Below, in pieces: positions 55,161-63,863 of a stretch of 63,863 nucleotides of DNA. The translations under genes and the position numbers were made by a program. The stretch covers positions 1 to 63,863 of the forward strand of contig NZ_JAPEHW010000014.1 of NCBI RefSeq assembly GCF_028875915.1, written 5' to 3'. The notes beneath the pieces are model-generated. The model had not been told where the DNA came from and did not search any database. It saw only the letters and a list, made by a program, of their open reading frames with translations. The stretch is from Pseudoalteromonas sp. G4 (lineage in GTDB: Bacteria > Pseudomonadota > Gammaproteobacteria > Enterobacterales > Alteromonadaceae). Each line of letters opens with the position of its first letter. The stretch's first letter is position 1.

Positions 55161-55817
55161 TCACCCTCTTCGTAGAGGAATGCCATCATTATTTTTAGTG
55201 TTCTGTAAAGATTTGATCGCATAATCTGGCACTAAACCTTGTGCCGAAGCAACAACTGCTTTCGACTTTATACCAATAATTCTAGCGTTTACTAAATAAC
55301 CTTTCTGATGCTTAGTCAAAGTACCTGTTAAAACATAATCAATGGGAAGATCCGTTCTCAATTCCATATAATCACGGCTAAATATAAAATCACCATCTTC
55401 ACTAATTCTAAAAAAATCTGTCGTTTTATAATCTAATACAGGTAATCCAAATTTGTGCACTTCATGAACAAAACTTTCCGCAATTTGGTTGCCCACTAAG
55501 GTAGTTTTTTGTAGATCACTATCAAGCAGAACAAAACTCATGACGGCTATAGGTGTGTTTTGATTAACATACTTAATATTGTCGGCTAGTTGATGCATCA
55601 GACCACGAACATAGTGGTTAATATTCTTAATTTCTTTTACAGAACCTTTATTAGCCATAAAAGACTCAGCACTGTACGCTTGAAATCGACTATCAACTTG
55701 TATTGCCGTTTTATCACTGGCTGCAACAGTTTCCTTAGGAGCATTAAATGTCGAACAACCAATCACTGAAACAGTCAACGATGCGACACATAAAGACTTA
55801 AAAAAATTAACTTTCAT
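55161..55817 (-). CDS. flgO: FlgO-family lipoprotein, second copy
   Basis: 218 aa. Signal MKVNFFKSLCVASLTVSVIGC, lipobox VIGC. The FlgO core reads TPIAVMSFVLLDSDLQKTTLVGNQIAESFVHEVHKFGLPVLDYKTTDFFRISEDGDFIFSRDYMELRTDLPIDYVLTGTLTKHQKGYLVNARIIGIKSKAVVASAQGLVP, the closest of the three to Vibrio FlgO. Its stop codon is 10 nt from the third copy, and its start shares 1 nt with the stop of the first. FlgO is an outer-membrane motility factor that works with FlgP. Confidence 0.9.
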   Translation of the reverse strand: MKVNFFKSLCVASLTVSVIGCSTFNAPKETVAASDKTAIQVDSRFQAYSAESFMANKGSVKEIKNINHYVRGLMHQLADNIKYVNQNTPIAVMSFVLLDSDLQKTTLVGNQIAESFVHEVHKFGLPVLDYKTTDFFRISEDGDFIFSRDYMELRTDLPIDYVLTGTLTKHQKGYLVNARIIGIKSKAVVASAQGLVPDYAIKSLQNTKNNDGIPLRRG

Positions 55818-56416
55818 TAGTAATTGCTCCTATAAAGTTTTCCATCTCTGAGTAATACTTTATTTTCTTGCCAATTAATATTGGCAGGAAACATTTCAGT
55901 GGCAGCCGATACAACGCGTTTATCCGTTAAGTCTATTAAACGAGCATTTACAATAAAGCCGCTTTCAACTTGGCTAATCGTGCCTGTTAAAAAATAATTA
56001 ATGGCCAGCTTATTTGCCAAATCATTTTGTGTGCGAGATAGCATAATATCTTGGTTATCGGCGATATTTATATATTCTGAAGCCTTAAACTCAATGACAT
56101 TAGCGCCTACTTGAGTGTATAGGGTTTGCAAACTTGATTGCACCTGATTCCCCAAAGTGACTAATTGAGCATTCGTTTGATTATGTAAGTCACTTTCTGG
56201 CAAAAATGTTCCTACAGCAATTCGATTATCCGCATTGAGTTTTGGCATAGTGTCAAACATACTGACCGCAAGCTGCTTAGCAAAACTATGAAGATTACGC
56301 TCTGATACGGTCGTTTTATTAAATACTCTAGCCTCTTCAGATACTGCGATCTTAGGCTCATTTGCACATCCTAAAAGTAATGCACTTGCTAAAACCATAA
56401 AGCCAAGCTGTTTCAT
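55817..56416 (-). CDS. FlgO-family lipoprotein, first copy
   Basis: 199 aa. Signal MKQLGFMVLASALLLGC, lipobox LLGC. FlgO domain: NRIAVGTFLPESDLHNQTNAQLVTLGNQVQSSLQTLYTQVGANVIEFKASEYINIADNQDIMLSRTQNDLANKLAINYFLTGTISQVESGFIVNARLIDLTDKRVVSAATEMFP. It is the most divergent of the three copies. SD AAGGCG precedes the ATG, and a sigma-54 promoter lies 40 nt upstream, overlapping the galU terminator. Confidence 0.87.
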   Translation of the reverse strand: MKQLGFMVLASALLLGCANEPKIAVSEEARVFNKTTVSERNLHSFAKQLAVSMFDTMPKLNADNRIAVGTFLPESDLHNQTNAQLVTLGNQVQSSLQTLYTQVGANVIEFKASEYINIADNQDIMLSRTQNDLANKLAINYFLTGTISQVESGFIVNARLIDLTDKRVVSAATEMFPANINWQENKVLLRDGKLYRSNY

Positions 56417-56455
56417 TTATTTCGCCTTAAAATACGGGTGAACTGCTATAAGCAA

Positions 56456-56471
56456 AGCAAAAAAAATGCCA
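56456..56471 (-). promoter_or_regulatory. Sigma-54 promoter of the flgO operon
   Basis: Minus strand TGGCATTTTTTTTGCT: GG-N10-GC (GC at 56457-56458, GG at 56469-56470 in plus coordinates). Predicted start near 56445, a 29-nt leader. The spacer is the poly-T tail of the galU terminator. Confidence 0.8.
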
Positions 56472-56488
56472 CTTTTAAGTGGCATTTT
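56463..56488. terminator. Intrinsic terminator of galU, shared with the flgO promoter
   Basis: 12-bp stem AAAATGCCACTT/AAGTGGCATTTT with a 2-nt loop, flanked by A-run and T-run. It ends galU (minus) 22 nt after its stop. Its 3' arm on the minus strand contains the TGGC of a sigma-54 -24 element. Confidence 0.93.
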
Positions 56489-56510
56489 CTAATTTCTATT
56501 CCAAAACGAA

Positions 56511-57389
56511 TTAAAGTAGCGTTTTAATGTATGCTTTTAGCTCATCTTTTAGTTCGTCACGACGCAGTGCATATTCAATATTGGCTTTCATATAGCCTAA
56601 TTTTGAGCCGCAATCATGGCTTTTACCTTTCATATAATAGGCATCAACTTGCTGCTCTTTCATTAACATGGCAATTGCATCAGTAAGCTGAATTTCATTG
56701 CCTGCACCTAGCGGTGTTTGTTTAAGCAGTGGCCAAATTGACTTATCCAGCACATAACGGCCAACAACCGCTAAATTTGAAGGTGCATCTTCACGTTTTG
56801 GTTTTTCCACAATATTTTTAATTGCAGTGCTGCCACCAGGTAATAAGTCGTTACCGTTAATATTTACTATACCGAACTTATCAACATCCTCATCAGCCAC
56901 TTTTTCAACCATAATTTGGCTGTGACCCGAATCTGAGAAACGTGTAATCATTTCCGCAAGATTATCTTTTTTTAGATTGCAGCTCGCATTATCTAAAATA
57001 ACATCTGGCAGTATTACGGCAAAAGGCGCATTCCCTACGATTGGTCTAGCACACTCAACCGCATGCCCTAACCCTTTTGCTTCACCTTGACGCACATGAA
57101 TAATAGTCACGTCTTTTGGGCAAATTGCCTGTACTTCTTCAAGTAATTGACGTTTTACACGGCGCTCTAAAGTTGCCTCAAGTTCAAAACTTGTATCAAA
57201 GTGGTTCTCAATTGAATTTTTACTTGAGTGGGTTACCAGTACAATTTCTTTAATACCAGCAGCGGCAACTTCTTCAACAATGTATTGAATTAATGGCCTA
57301 TCAACAATCGGAAGCATTTCTTTAGGAATTGCTTTGGTTGCTGGCAACATACGTGTGCCAAGTCCAGCTACAGGAATAACAGCTTTCAT
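56511..57389 (-). CDS. galU: UTP-glucose-1-phosphate uridylyltransferase GalU
   Basis: 292 aa. Nucleotidyltransferase signature [41 protein letters not shown], with the catalytic Lys/Arg present, and [20 protein letters not shown] at the C-terminus. Makes UDP-glucose for envelope polysaccharides. Separated from thyA by 23 nt, so probably co-transcribed. Confidence 0.95.
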   Translation of the reverse strand: MKAVIPVAGLGTRMLPATKAIPKEMLPIVDRPLIQYIVEEVAAAGIKEIVLVTHSSKNSIENHFDTSFELEATLERRVKRQLLEEVQAICPKDVTIIHVRQGEAKGLGHAVECARPIVGNAPFAVILPDVILDNASCNLKKDNLAEMITRFSDSGHSQIMVEKVADEDVDKFGIVNINGNDLLPGGSTAIKNIVEKPKREDAPSNLAVVGRYVLDKSIWPLLKQTPLGAGNEIQLTDAIAMLMKEQQVDAYYMKGKSHDCGSKLGYMKANIEYALRRDELKDELKAYIKTLL

Positions 57390-57412
57390 TATTATTCTTT
57401 CCTTAGTATTTT

Positions 57413-58264
57413 TTACACGGCAAATGGGTATTTTATTGCCTCATGATATTGATAACCTTCCACGGTAAAATCATCAGTACTGACCCAAGTTTCAATATCT
57501 TCTAGTGATTTAATATTCGGGTTTATTTTTAGCGTTGGTGACTCAAACGGTTCACGTTTAAGCTGTACATCACGCATCAATTCCAGCTGATTTTCATAAA
57601 TATGGGCATTTACAATTTTATGGTACGCCTTACCTGGTTTTAAACCACAAATCTGTGCCATTAAAGCAAGTAAAACAAAACACTGAATTTGATTAAAATT
57701 AAGTCCTAGTGGCACATCACAACTACGCTGATAAGATGTTAAATAAAGCGTATCGCCCAAAAGTGAGAATGTATGTGTGTGCATACATGGTCGTAGGCAG
57801 CCCATATCAAACTCACCTGGATTGTAAAAGGTTAAGATTTCAGCGCGATCATCAATGCCATTTTTAAGGTTATCAACAATCTTTTTAAGTTGATCAAGCG
57901 TTGTGCCATCTGGCTTTTGCCATGAACGACCTTGCACACCGTATACACGCCCCATATCATCTTCACCTTTACGGTGTGGATTATTGAGCCATGCGCTATT
58001 TTCATTAGCATTAGCGTTCCAGGTATTACATCCAATAGCTCTAAATTGCGCGGCGTTATCATAACCACGTAAATAACCTAGTAGTTCGGCAATAGCCGCT
58101 TTATAAAAGCTTTTGCGCGTTGTAATTAATGGGAATTTGTTGTTAGCAACATCGTACTCTAAATCAGCATTAACGACAGTTAAACAACGAATTCCCGTAC
58201 GTTTATTTTCAACCCAATGGCCTTCATCAACAATACGCTGACATAACTCTAAATACTGTTTCAT
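57413..58264 (-). CDS. thyA: Thymidylate synthase ThyA
   Basis: 283 aa, about 19 longer than E. coli ThyA. Catalytic Cys160 in [11 protein letters not shown], followed by [15 protein letters not shown] (phosphate-binding Arg, dUMP contacts). The Arg at [12 protein letters not shown] and the C-terminal AIKYPFAV are conserved. Converts dUMP to dTMP using methylene-THF. It overlaps lgt by 4 nt. Confidence 0.95.
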   Translation of the reverse strand: MKQYLELCQRIVDEGHWVENKRTGIRCLTVVNADLEYDVANNKFPLITTRKSFYKAAIAELLGYLRGYDNAAQFRAIGCNTWNANANENSAWLNNPHRKGEDDMGRVYGVQGRSWQKPDGTTLDQLKKIVDNLKNGIDDRAEILTFYNPGEFDMGCLRPCMHTHTFSLLGDTLYLTSYQRSCDVPLGLNFNQIQCFVLLALMAQICGLKPGKAYHKIVNAHIYENQLELMRDVQLKREPFESPTLKINPNIKSLEDIETWVSTDDFTVEGYQYHEAIKYPFAV

Positions 58265-59052
58265 GCGTTACACTCTTTTTGTTGGCGTTTTACAGCCCAA
58301 ATCATCAATCCTAAACCTGCTAATACCATTGGCAATGACAAAATTTGTCCTTGCGAAATAACACCGCCATAAAGGCCAATGTGCGCATCAGGCTCGCGGA
58401 AATACTCAACAATAAATCTAAAGAAGCCGTAACCAAATAAGAATAAGCCACCAATAACACCTTCAGCGCGCGGTTTTCGATTCACAAACTGAATAATCGC
58501 AAAAAGCACTAAGCCTTCTAAAATAGCTTCATATAGTTGCGATGGGTGACGTGCAACTGGCCCGCCGGTTGGAAAAACCATCGCCCAAGGCACATCTGAT
58601 GCTCTGCCCCACAATTCACCATTAATAAAATTACCAATGCGGCCAAAGAACAAACCTAAAGGCACTAACGGCGCAACAAAATCACCCACTCCCAGCAGGG
58701 TTTTATTCTGTTTTTTAGCAAACCATGCAATTGCTGTAACAACACCTATTACACCACCATGGAATGACATTCCCCCTTCCCAAATTTTAAATAGGTAAAG
58801 TGGGTTTTCTAAGAAATAACTGAATTGATAGAAAAAGACATAGCCAAAACGGCCCCCTAAAATTACACCTAACATGCCATAAAATAATAAGTCGCTGGTT
58901 TGTTCTTTTGTCCAACCACTATTTGGTTTACTTGCAGCACGTGATGCTAAAAATGATGCAGTAACAAAGGCAATTAAATACATCATGCCATACCAATGCA
59001 CCTTTAATGGCCCTAACTCAATAAATACTGGGTCAATATTAGGAAAATCCAC
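58261..59052 (-). CDS. lgt: Prolipoprotein diacylglyceryl transferase Lgt
   Basis: 263 aa, seven membrane segments. Lgt signature [25 protein letters not shown] with the catalytic Arg/Asn, and [13 protein letters not shown]. Adds diacylglycerol to the lipobox Cys of prolipoproteins, such as the several in this window. It overlaps thyA by 4 nt and follows the TauE/SafE gene by 18 nt. Confidence 0.96.
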   Translation of the reverse strand: MDFPNIDPVFIELGPLKVHWYGMMYLIAFVTASFLASRAASKPNSGWTKEQTSDLLFYGMLGVILGGRFGYVFFYQFSYFLENPLYLFKIWEGGMSFHGGVIGVVTAIAWFAKKQNKTLLGVGDFVAPLVPLGLFFGRIGNFINGELWGRASDVPWAMVFPTGGPVARHPSQLYEAILEGLVLFAIIQFVNRKPRAEGVIGGLFLFGYGFFRFIVEYFREPDAHIGLYGGVISQGQILSLPMVLAGLGLMIWAVKRQQKECNA

Positions 59053-59070
59053 TTATTTCCACCTTTCCTT

Positions 59071-59874
59071 TTAACTACTTAACATTCTAATAGCGACAAT
59101 AACTAACAGTGCCGCAAAAATTCGTTTTATTATTTTAACAGGTAAATATTGCGCTGCTTTTGCTCCAAACTGAGCAAAAAATGCAGAGGTTAATACAATG
59201 CCAAACAATGCAGGCAAGTACACAAAACCAATAAATCCTTCGCTTACTTCATGGTATTGTAAGCCCAAACTAATATACCCGACTACACCAAAAGTAGCGA
59301 TCAAAATGCCACTCAGTGCAGCACAACCAATGGCTTTACGCATATCGAGTTTAAAGTGCGTCAAAAATGGCACTAATAGTGCTCCACCACCAATACCGAC
59401 CATACCTGAAATAGCACCAATTACGCTGGTACCAAGGGTTAAAATACTGCCATGCGGCAATACTGATTGCTCTTTTGGTTGATGCGGTAATATCATTCGA
59501 ATAGCAATAAAAATAACACAGCAAGCAAAAATTAATTGCAGCGTGTCATTACTAATCCCAGTAGCAATCACTCCACTCAAAAGTGCACCAATTGACACAC
59601 CCACTAATACCCAAGGGGCAATTTTCCAGGGAATATTTTGATTGCGATGATGCGCAAAGGCTGAACTCGATGAAGTGAAAATAATGGATGCCAATGAGGT
59701 AGCAATGGCAACTACCATGGCTTGATCTTTTGGTACTAAATCAAGAGCTAACAATAAGTAGCTAAGCACAGGGACAATAATAAGTCCGCCGCCGATTCCC
59801 AATAAACCAGCCAAAAAGCCAACTAAACACCCGAGAGCTAAACAACTAAAAAAAACAATCGAAATATCAGACAT
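59071..59874 (-). CDS. TauE/SafE-family membrane permease
   Basis: 267 aa, about 8 membrane segments. The family repeat GFLAGLLGIGGGLIIVPVLSYLL and ISGMVGIGGGALLVPFLTHF occurs in both halves. Family members export sulfite/organosulfonates or related anions; the substrate here is unknown. 14 nt after ptsP on the same strand. Confidence 0.9.
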   Translation of the reverse strand: MSDISIVFFSCLALGCLVGFLAGLLGIGGGLIIVPVLSYLLLALDLVPKDQAMVVAIATSLASIIFTSSSSAFAHHRNQNIPWKIAPWVLVGVSIGALLSGVIATGISNDTLQLIFACCVIFIAIRMILPHQPKEQSVLPHGSILTLGTSVIGAISGMVGIGGGALLVPFLTHFKLDMRKAIGCAALSGILIATFGVVGYISLGLQYHEVSEGFIGFVYLPALFGIVLTSAFFAQFGAKAAQYLPVKIIKRIFAALLVIVAIRMLSS

Positions 59875-59888
59875 GAATAACCTAGGTT

Positions 59889-62165
59889 TTAGTGGACGGA
59901 GCTAGTATACAGAATTTGGCTTAAATTGTGATGAATAATAAATTCACGTAACAATCGGTGAACTTGTTTTGCATTTTTAGCAGCTAAACACTCTTTTAAT
60001 AGCAATTCCATATCGCTCGCATTAAGGCGCCTTAATACGTATTTCACCTTATTAATCGCACTTGGGCTCATACTTAAATCACGATAACCCATTGCCACTA
60101 ATAAAAGTGCGCCCTCAGGGTCCGCAGCAAGTTCACCACACAGACTAAAAGGCAATTCATAGTCAATGCATTGAATGGCAATATCATTTAACACCCTTAA
60201 AATTGCAGGATGGTAACTGTCAAACAAGTTAGCAACGCGAGAGTTAGTTCTATCTACCGCTAGCATGTATTGTGTTAAGTCATTGCTACCAACCGAGCAA
60301 AAATCAACACACTTAGCCCACTCAGGTAATAAGTAAACACTGGAAGGTACTTCTATCATAATGCCAACTTGCGGCATTTCTAATTTTCCCTGAGCCGGAG
60401 CCCACTCTTCTTGCAGTTCAAAAAAACCTTGCTGGATAAGGCGTTTCGCTGATTCCACTTCGTTTACATCAGCGACCATAGGCAACATAATTTTAAGATT
60501 ACCTAAGCCCATATTGGCTTTGAGCATCGCTTTTACTTGCTCTAAAAACAGTTCAGGATGATCTAAACTGATGCGAATACCGCGCCAGCCTAAAAACGGA
60601 TTTTCTTCTGTAAAATTAAAATAACTTAAGGATTTATCACCGCCAATATCCAGTGTACGCATGGTGACAGGTGCAGGATGATACGCGGCTAAAATCCCGC
60701 GATACCAAGCTTCTTGCTCTGTCTGGCTTGGAAACGAAGCTTGCTGCATAAACCATGCTTCAGTGCGGTATAAGCCGATTCCATCAAGGTATTTTGCATT
60801 AATTAAATCGTTTGATACTTCAAGCCCAGTATTGGCATACAAGTTAATCTCTTCACCATCGAGGGTCACAGCTTCTAACTGATATTCAGCATCAAAGGTA
60901 TCGTGTAAACGCGCATCCTCACGCTTTAACTTGGTGTATTCATTAATTAGCGCCTTGCTCGGAGATATATATATTCGACCGGCATAAGCGTCTAAAATTA
61001 AATACTTTTCCGCAACATGTGAAATAGGTAACCCTGATAAACCCCATATTGCCGGAATCCCCATAGCACGCGTTAGTATTGATGCATGTGAATTTGCCGC
61101 GCCACTAATACTCACAACCCCTGCCAACATTTCTCTTGGTATTTCAGCAAGCATTGTTGGTGTTACCGTATCAGCCACCAAAATAATAGGCGCATCAAAA
61201 TGATGTTTCTTGTATTCACTGTTTAACAGGTGGTGTAAAACCCTTAGACCAATATCTTGGATATCAATGGCTCTTTCACGAATATAGGTATCTTGCATTG
61301 ACATAAACTGCGCAACAAGGGCTTCAATCACTAATTTTAGAGCGCTTTTAGCACACCAACCTTCATGTATTTTTGCTTCTACTTGATCACCTAAGCTTTT
61401 CGCTTCGAGCAACTGTTCGTAAACAGTAAACACAGCCAAGGTTTCTTGTCCAAGTTCAGAGTCTAGCTGAGCCGCCATGCGCCTAAACTCTTTGCGTGTT
61501 GTAATTACTGCATGATGGAATAAACGCACTTGCTCTGCATTAGCATCCGATTTCATTAATTCCAATTGGCTAAAATCGATGCTTGGCGCAACAACATAAG
61601 CTCTACCAAGGGCAATACCTGGGGCAGAGCTTAAGCCCTTTAAACAGGTCGTTTTTTGTTCTGATTCATCAAATTCTAGTAAATGCTGAATTTCAGCGTT
61701 GGCTAGTTGAGCTGCGAGTTGTGCAGATAACGTGACTAAAAAAGATTCTTCATCTTGGCTAAACACTCGCGCGAGTACTTGCTGAACAACAATAACACCA
61801 AGAATTTTACCTTGATGCACAATCGGCACAGCTAAAAAAGCATTAAAACTTTCTTCATCAACTTCAGGTGCTAATTTAAAGCGAGGGTGGGATTTTGCAA
61901 ATGCTAGATTAATGGCCTCTTCACGTTGCGCTACAAGCCCAACTAAACCTTCGGTAAAACCAATTCTAAATTCTCCAACAGCATCTGGATTAAGGCCTTC
62001 AGTAGCCATTAATACAAAAGAATCTTGCGCATAATCTGCGAAATAAACCGAGCAGCAATCAGTGTTCATAGTGTTTTTCACACTTAAAACAAAACACTCA
62101 AGCGCCGCTTTTAAACTGGTTTGTTGCGACACTTTTTGCGCGATTTCTCGTAATGCTGTTAGCAC
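59889..62165 (-). CDS. ptsP: PEP-protein phosphotransferase PtsP (enzyme I-Ntr)
   Basis: 758 aa. N-terminal GAF domain (about 15-165: KAALECFVLSVKNTMNTDCCSVYFADYAQDSF), then the EI N-domain with the phosphorylated His in GAANSHASILTRAMGIPAIWG. The C-terminal PEP-binding barrel contains TLDIGGDKSLSYFNF, MIEVPSSVYLLPEW, GSNDLTQYMLAVDR and the catalytic Cys in CGELAADPEG. Starts the nitrogen PTS cascade to NPr and EIIA-Ntr. 14 nt after rppH. Confidence 0.96.
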   Translation of the reverse strand: MLTALREIAQKVSQQTSLKAALECFVLSVKNTMNTDCCSVYFADYAQDSFVLMATEGLNPDAVGEFRIGFTEGLVGLVAQREEAINLAFAKSHPRFKLAPEVDEESFNAFLAVPIVHQGKILGVIVVQQVLARVFSQDEESFLVTLSAQLAAQLANAEIQHLLEFDESEQKTTCLKGLSSAPGIALGRAYVVAPSIDFSQLELMKSDANAEQVRLFHHAVITTRKEFRRMAAQLDSELGQETLAVFTVYEQLLEAKSLGDQVEAKIHEGWCAKSALKLVIEALVAQFMSMQDTYIRERAIDIQDIGLRVLHHLLNSEYKKHHFDAPIILVADTVTPTMLAEIPREMLAGVVSISGAANSHASILTRAMGIPAIWGLSGLPISHVAEKYLILDAYAGRIYISPSKALINEYTKLKREDARLHDTFDAEYQLEAVTLDGEEINLYANTGLEVSNDLINAKYLDGIGLYRTEAWFMQQASFPSQTEQEAWYRGILAAYHPAPVTMRTLDIGGDKSLSYFNFTEENPFLGWRGIRISLDHPELFLEQVKAMLKANMGLGNLKIMLPMVADVNEVESAKRLIQQGFFELQEEWAPAQGKLEMPQVGIMIEVPSSVYLLPEWAKCVDFCSVGSNDLTQYMLAVDRTNSRVANLFDSYHPAILRVLNDIAIQCIDYELPFSLCGELAADPEGALLLVAMGYRDLSMSPSAINKVKYVLRRLNASDMELLLKECLAAKNAKQVHRLLREFIIHHNLSQILYTSSVH

Positions 62166-62179
62166 AGTTACCTCATTTA

Positions 62180-62695
62180 TTAACGCCTATGTCGCCAGGC
62201 TTGTTCTTTTTTATGAAATGGCATTGCATGAGGAGCAAATTCTTTCATCACTCGACGATACACATCTCGTTTAAATGAAACAACTTGGCGTACAGGGTAC
62301 CAGTAACTCACCCAACGCCAATCATCAAATTCAGGATGATTTGTTTTCGATAAATCAACATCTTCGTCTGGGCAACGCAACTTTAATAAAAACCACTTTT
62401 GCTTCTGACCAATACATACTGGACTTGAATCTCTACGAATTAAACGCTTAGGCAATTTGTAGCGTAACCAGTGTTTTGAACTCGCGATAATTTCAACATC
62501 TTCAGGCTTCAATCCCACTTCTTCGTTCAATTCACGGTACATGGTTTGCTCGGCAGTTTCGCCCTGATCAACACCACCTTGTGGAAATTGCCAAGAGTGT
62601 TGACCGTATCGCCTAGCCCAAAATACCTGTCCCTGATTATTACAAATAACTATTCCAACGTTGGCACGGAACCCTTCGGCATCTATCACCCGCAT
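62180..62695 (-). CDS. rppH: RNA pyrophosphohydrolase RppH
   Basis: 171 aa. NUDIX box at about 40-62 ([21 protein letters not shown]) after the RppH opening [41 protein letters not shown], and [33 protein letters not shown]. Converts the 5'-triphosphate of mRNA to monophosphate to trigger decay. First gene of rppH-ptsP. Confidence 0.96.
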   Translation of the reverse strand: MRVIDAEGFRANVGIVICNNQGQVFWARRYGQHSWQFPQGGVDQGETAEQTMYRELNEEVGLKPEDVEIIASSKHWLRYKLPKRLIRRDSSPVCIGQKQKWFLLKLRCPDEDVDLSKTNHPEFDDWRWVSYWYPVRQVVSFKRDVYRRVMKEFAPHAMPFHKKEQAWRHRR

Positions 62696-63108
62696 GTGCC
62701 TCTTTTAATTCTTAATATAGCTCGATTGTTCCATAATCCTTACGTAACAGCAAATGAAAAACCAGCATATACTCAGCTTACCCACAAGTTGTGAATAAAA
62801 TTATAAATAAACGCACATTTCTCAAACAAATCCACAATAGACTGTCATTTTCCATTAGTTCTCCACAGTTTCTGTGGATAACATTGTTTATATTTGTGTA
62901 TTTAGTGCATAAATACATCACCAAACATTTAGCAGTCGGCCACCACACTAAAATAAAACATTAAATTTCAATGAGTTAAAAATATTTTTCCAGCGAAAAA
63001 CACCACCCACAAAAAGCAGCACATTTTCTATACAAGCAATTCAACTTTTAAGGTTATTCAAGTAATCAATATTTGGTAAACTTAGCTTTTATTTCTAAAT
63101 GCATTTTT
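62696..63108. other. 413-nt intergenic region between rppH and mutH
   Basis: Very AT-rich DNA between divergent rppH and mutH. No frame is supported. It holds the cluster of DnaA-box-like nonamers at 62778-62881 and presumably the two promoters. Confidence 0.6.
62778..62881. promoter_or_regulatory. Cluster of DnaA-box-like nonamers
   Basis: Five nonamers in about 100 nt: TTACCCACA at 62778-62786 (one mismatch), TTATTCACA as the complement of 62790-62798, AAATCCACA at 62828-62836, TTCTCCACA at 62859-62867 (one mismatch), and an exact TTATCCACA as the complement of 62873-62881. The last two form TCCACAG-TTT-CTGTGGA. The DNA is AT-rich. It may be a DnaA-regulated promoter or titration site for rppH or mutH. 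Confidence 0.5.
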
Positions 63109-63786
63109 ATGAACAAGCCAAACGCCCCTAGAGACATTCCAGAGTTAATGATGCGAGTTAATACTATTGCAGGATTAACACTTGGCGAAATTGCTGCGCA
63201 ATATGCATTTAAAACGCCTGAAAACCTGCTGAGAGAGAAAGGTTGGATTGGTCAACTGATTGAGTATGTGCTTGGCGCGACTGCAGCGTCAAAGCCTGAA
63301 CCTGATTTTCCACATTTAGGCGTGGAGCTTAAAACACTGCCTATCTCTTACACCGGAAAACCCTTAGAAACCACCTATGTTTCAATCACACCTCTTACAA
63401 ATCTCCATGGTGTGACTTGGCAAAATTCAGTGGTAAAGAAAAAGCTTTCTCACGTTTTGTGGTTACCAATTTTATCTGAGCGCGATCTCGCACCAACCGA
63501 TCGTATTATCGGAAATGGTTTTTTATGGAAGCCCAGTCAGCAAGAAGAAGCCTTACTAAAAAAAGATTGGGAAGAACTCACTGAAATGATTGCGCTTGGC
63601 AATATTGAGCAAGTAAACGGACATTTTGGCCAAGTACTGCAACTTCGCCCAAAAGCAGCAAACAGCAAAGCACTGACTCAAGCTATAGGCCCAAATGGCA
63701 GTGAGATTATGACCTTACCACGCGGTTACTACCTAAAAACCGAATTTACCAAGCAAATTTTAGCCAAGCAGTTTGGCGGTGGGTAA
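63109..63786 (+). CDS. mutH: DNA mismatch repair endonuclease MutH
   Basis: 225 aa from ATG 63109 (MNKPNAPRDIPELMMRVNTIAG). Catalytic D66...E73-x-K75 in PDFPHLGVELKTLP. The C-terminal segment QLRPKAANSKALTQAIGPNGSEIMTLPRGYYLKTEFTKQIL is the MutH-specific DNA-contact region. It nicks the unmethylated strand at hemimethylated GATC, so this organism is expected to have Dam methylation. It diverges from rppH. Confidence 0.95.
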   Translation: MNKPNAPRDIPELMMRVNTIAGLTLGEIAAQYAFKTPENLLREKGWIGQLIEYVLGATAASKPEPDFPHLGVELKTLPISYTGKPLETTYVSITPLTNLHGVTWQNSVVKKKLSHVLWLPILSERDLAPTDRIIGNGFLWKPSQQEEALLKKDWEELTEMIALGNIEQVNGHFGQVLQLRPKAANSKALTQAIGPNGSEIMTLPRGYYLKTEFTKQILAKQFGGG

Positions 63787-63829
63787 TAGAAAGTGTTTAG
63801 AATTCAGAGTTTAAGCGGTGGATGAAAAC

Positions 63830-63863
63830 CTGAAATCTGAAATCTGAAATCTGAAATCTGAAA
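63830..63863. repeat. Heptamer tandem repeat CTGAAAT running off the window
   Basis: Four full CTGAAAT units and a partial fifth from 63830 to the last base, with no interruption. It begins 44 nt after the mutH stop. The true copy number is unknown because the window ends inside it. Confidence 0.85.

Noticed and set aside
62778..62881. Chromosomal replication origin
   Set aside because: Although DnaA-like boxes are clustered, there is no dnaA, gidA, mioC or parAB nearby and no array of AT-rich 13-mers that I could see; a local regulatory site is more likely.

Overview
The window is AT-rich gammaproteobacterial chromosome, most like a marine Alteromonadales member (Pseudoalteromonas-like). 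This rests on flagellar gene order, the FlrA/CheV/FlgO/FlgP/FlgT gene set, the rppH-ptsP-lgt-thyA block, and sigma-54 and sigma-28 promoter motifs. No insertion sequence, prophage or CRISPR array was seen.

Layout: 1-5.9 kb is the end of a Bat/VWA operon (DUF4381, BatA, BatB-TPR, BatD) followed by an ECF-type sigma factor and a DUF3379 protein. 6-13.3 kb is mixed housekeeping: AbgT transporter, NUDIX hydrolase, MiaE, sulfotransferase-like protein, MBL hydrolase, small lipoproteins, a lone cNMP-binding protein and an M14 peptidase. 13.4-31.1 kb holds the flagellar master activator FlrA, a divergent short flagellin, and a large nonulosonic-acid (pseudaminic-acid type) island: pseB-pseC-AKR on the plus strand, then a nine-gene overlapping operon on the minus strand (class III aminotransferase, SpsF-type cytidylyltransferase, PseI, FAD oxidoreductase, PseG, two methyltransferases, DegT aminotransferase, WbqC-like). 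A lone GT-like gene, an acetyltransferase and a Maf flagellin glycosyltransferase follow. 31.1-53 kb is the late flagellar locus, mostly on the minus strand: fliT, fliS, fliD, flaG, three near-identical flagellins, flgL to flgB, cheR and cheV; flgA, flgM and flgN on plus; flgP on minus and flgT on plus. 54.4-56.4 kb has a tRNA-Arg and three tandem FlgO paralogues. 56.5-63.8 kb is housekeeping: galU, thyA, lgt, TauE/SafE, ptsP, rppH and mutH.

How the genes work together: FlrA with sigma-54 probably fires GG-N10-GC promoters that I can read upstream of flgB, flgF, flgJ, flgP, flgO, pseB and possibly flgA. Sigma-28 promoters sit upstream of two flagellins and flgM. Three strong hairpins divide the flg block into flgBCDE, flgFGHI and flgJKL. 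The Pse-type island would make a CMP-activated nonulosonate for Maf to place on flagellin, and the extra aminotransferase, oxidoreductase and methyltransferase genes suggest a decorated, non-standard sugar.

Best leads for something new: (1) a 14-bp inverted repeat burying the flgB ribosome binding site and start codon, placed so that the sigma-54 start point should remove the sequestering arm; (2) the expanded nonulosonate island; (3) a sigma-54 promoter built into the galU terminator ahead of a triple flgO operon; (4) a 57-bp in-frame tandem duplication in the third flgO. All assignments are from reading sequence; no database search was run.
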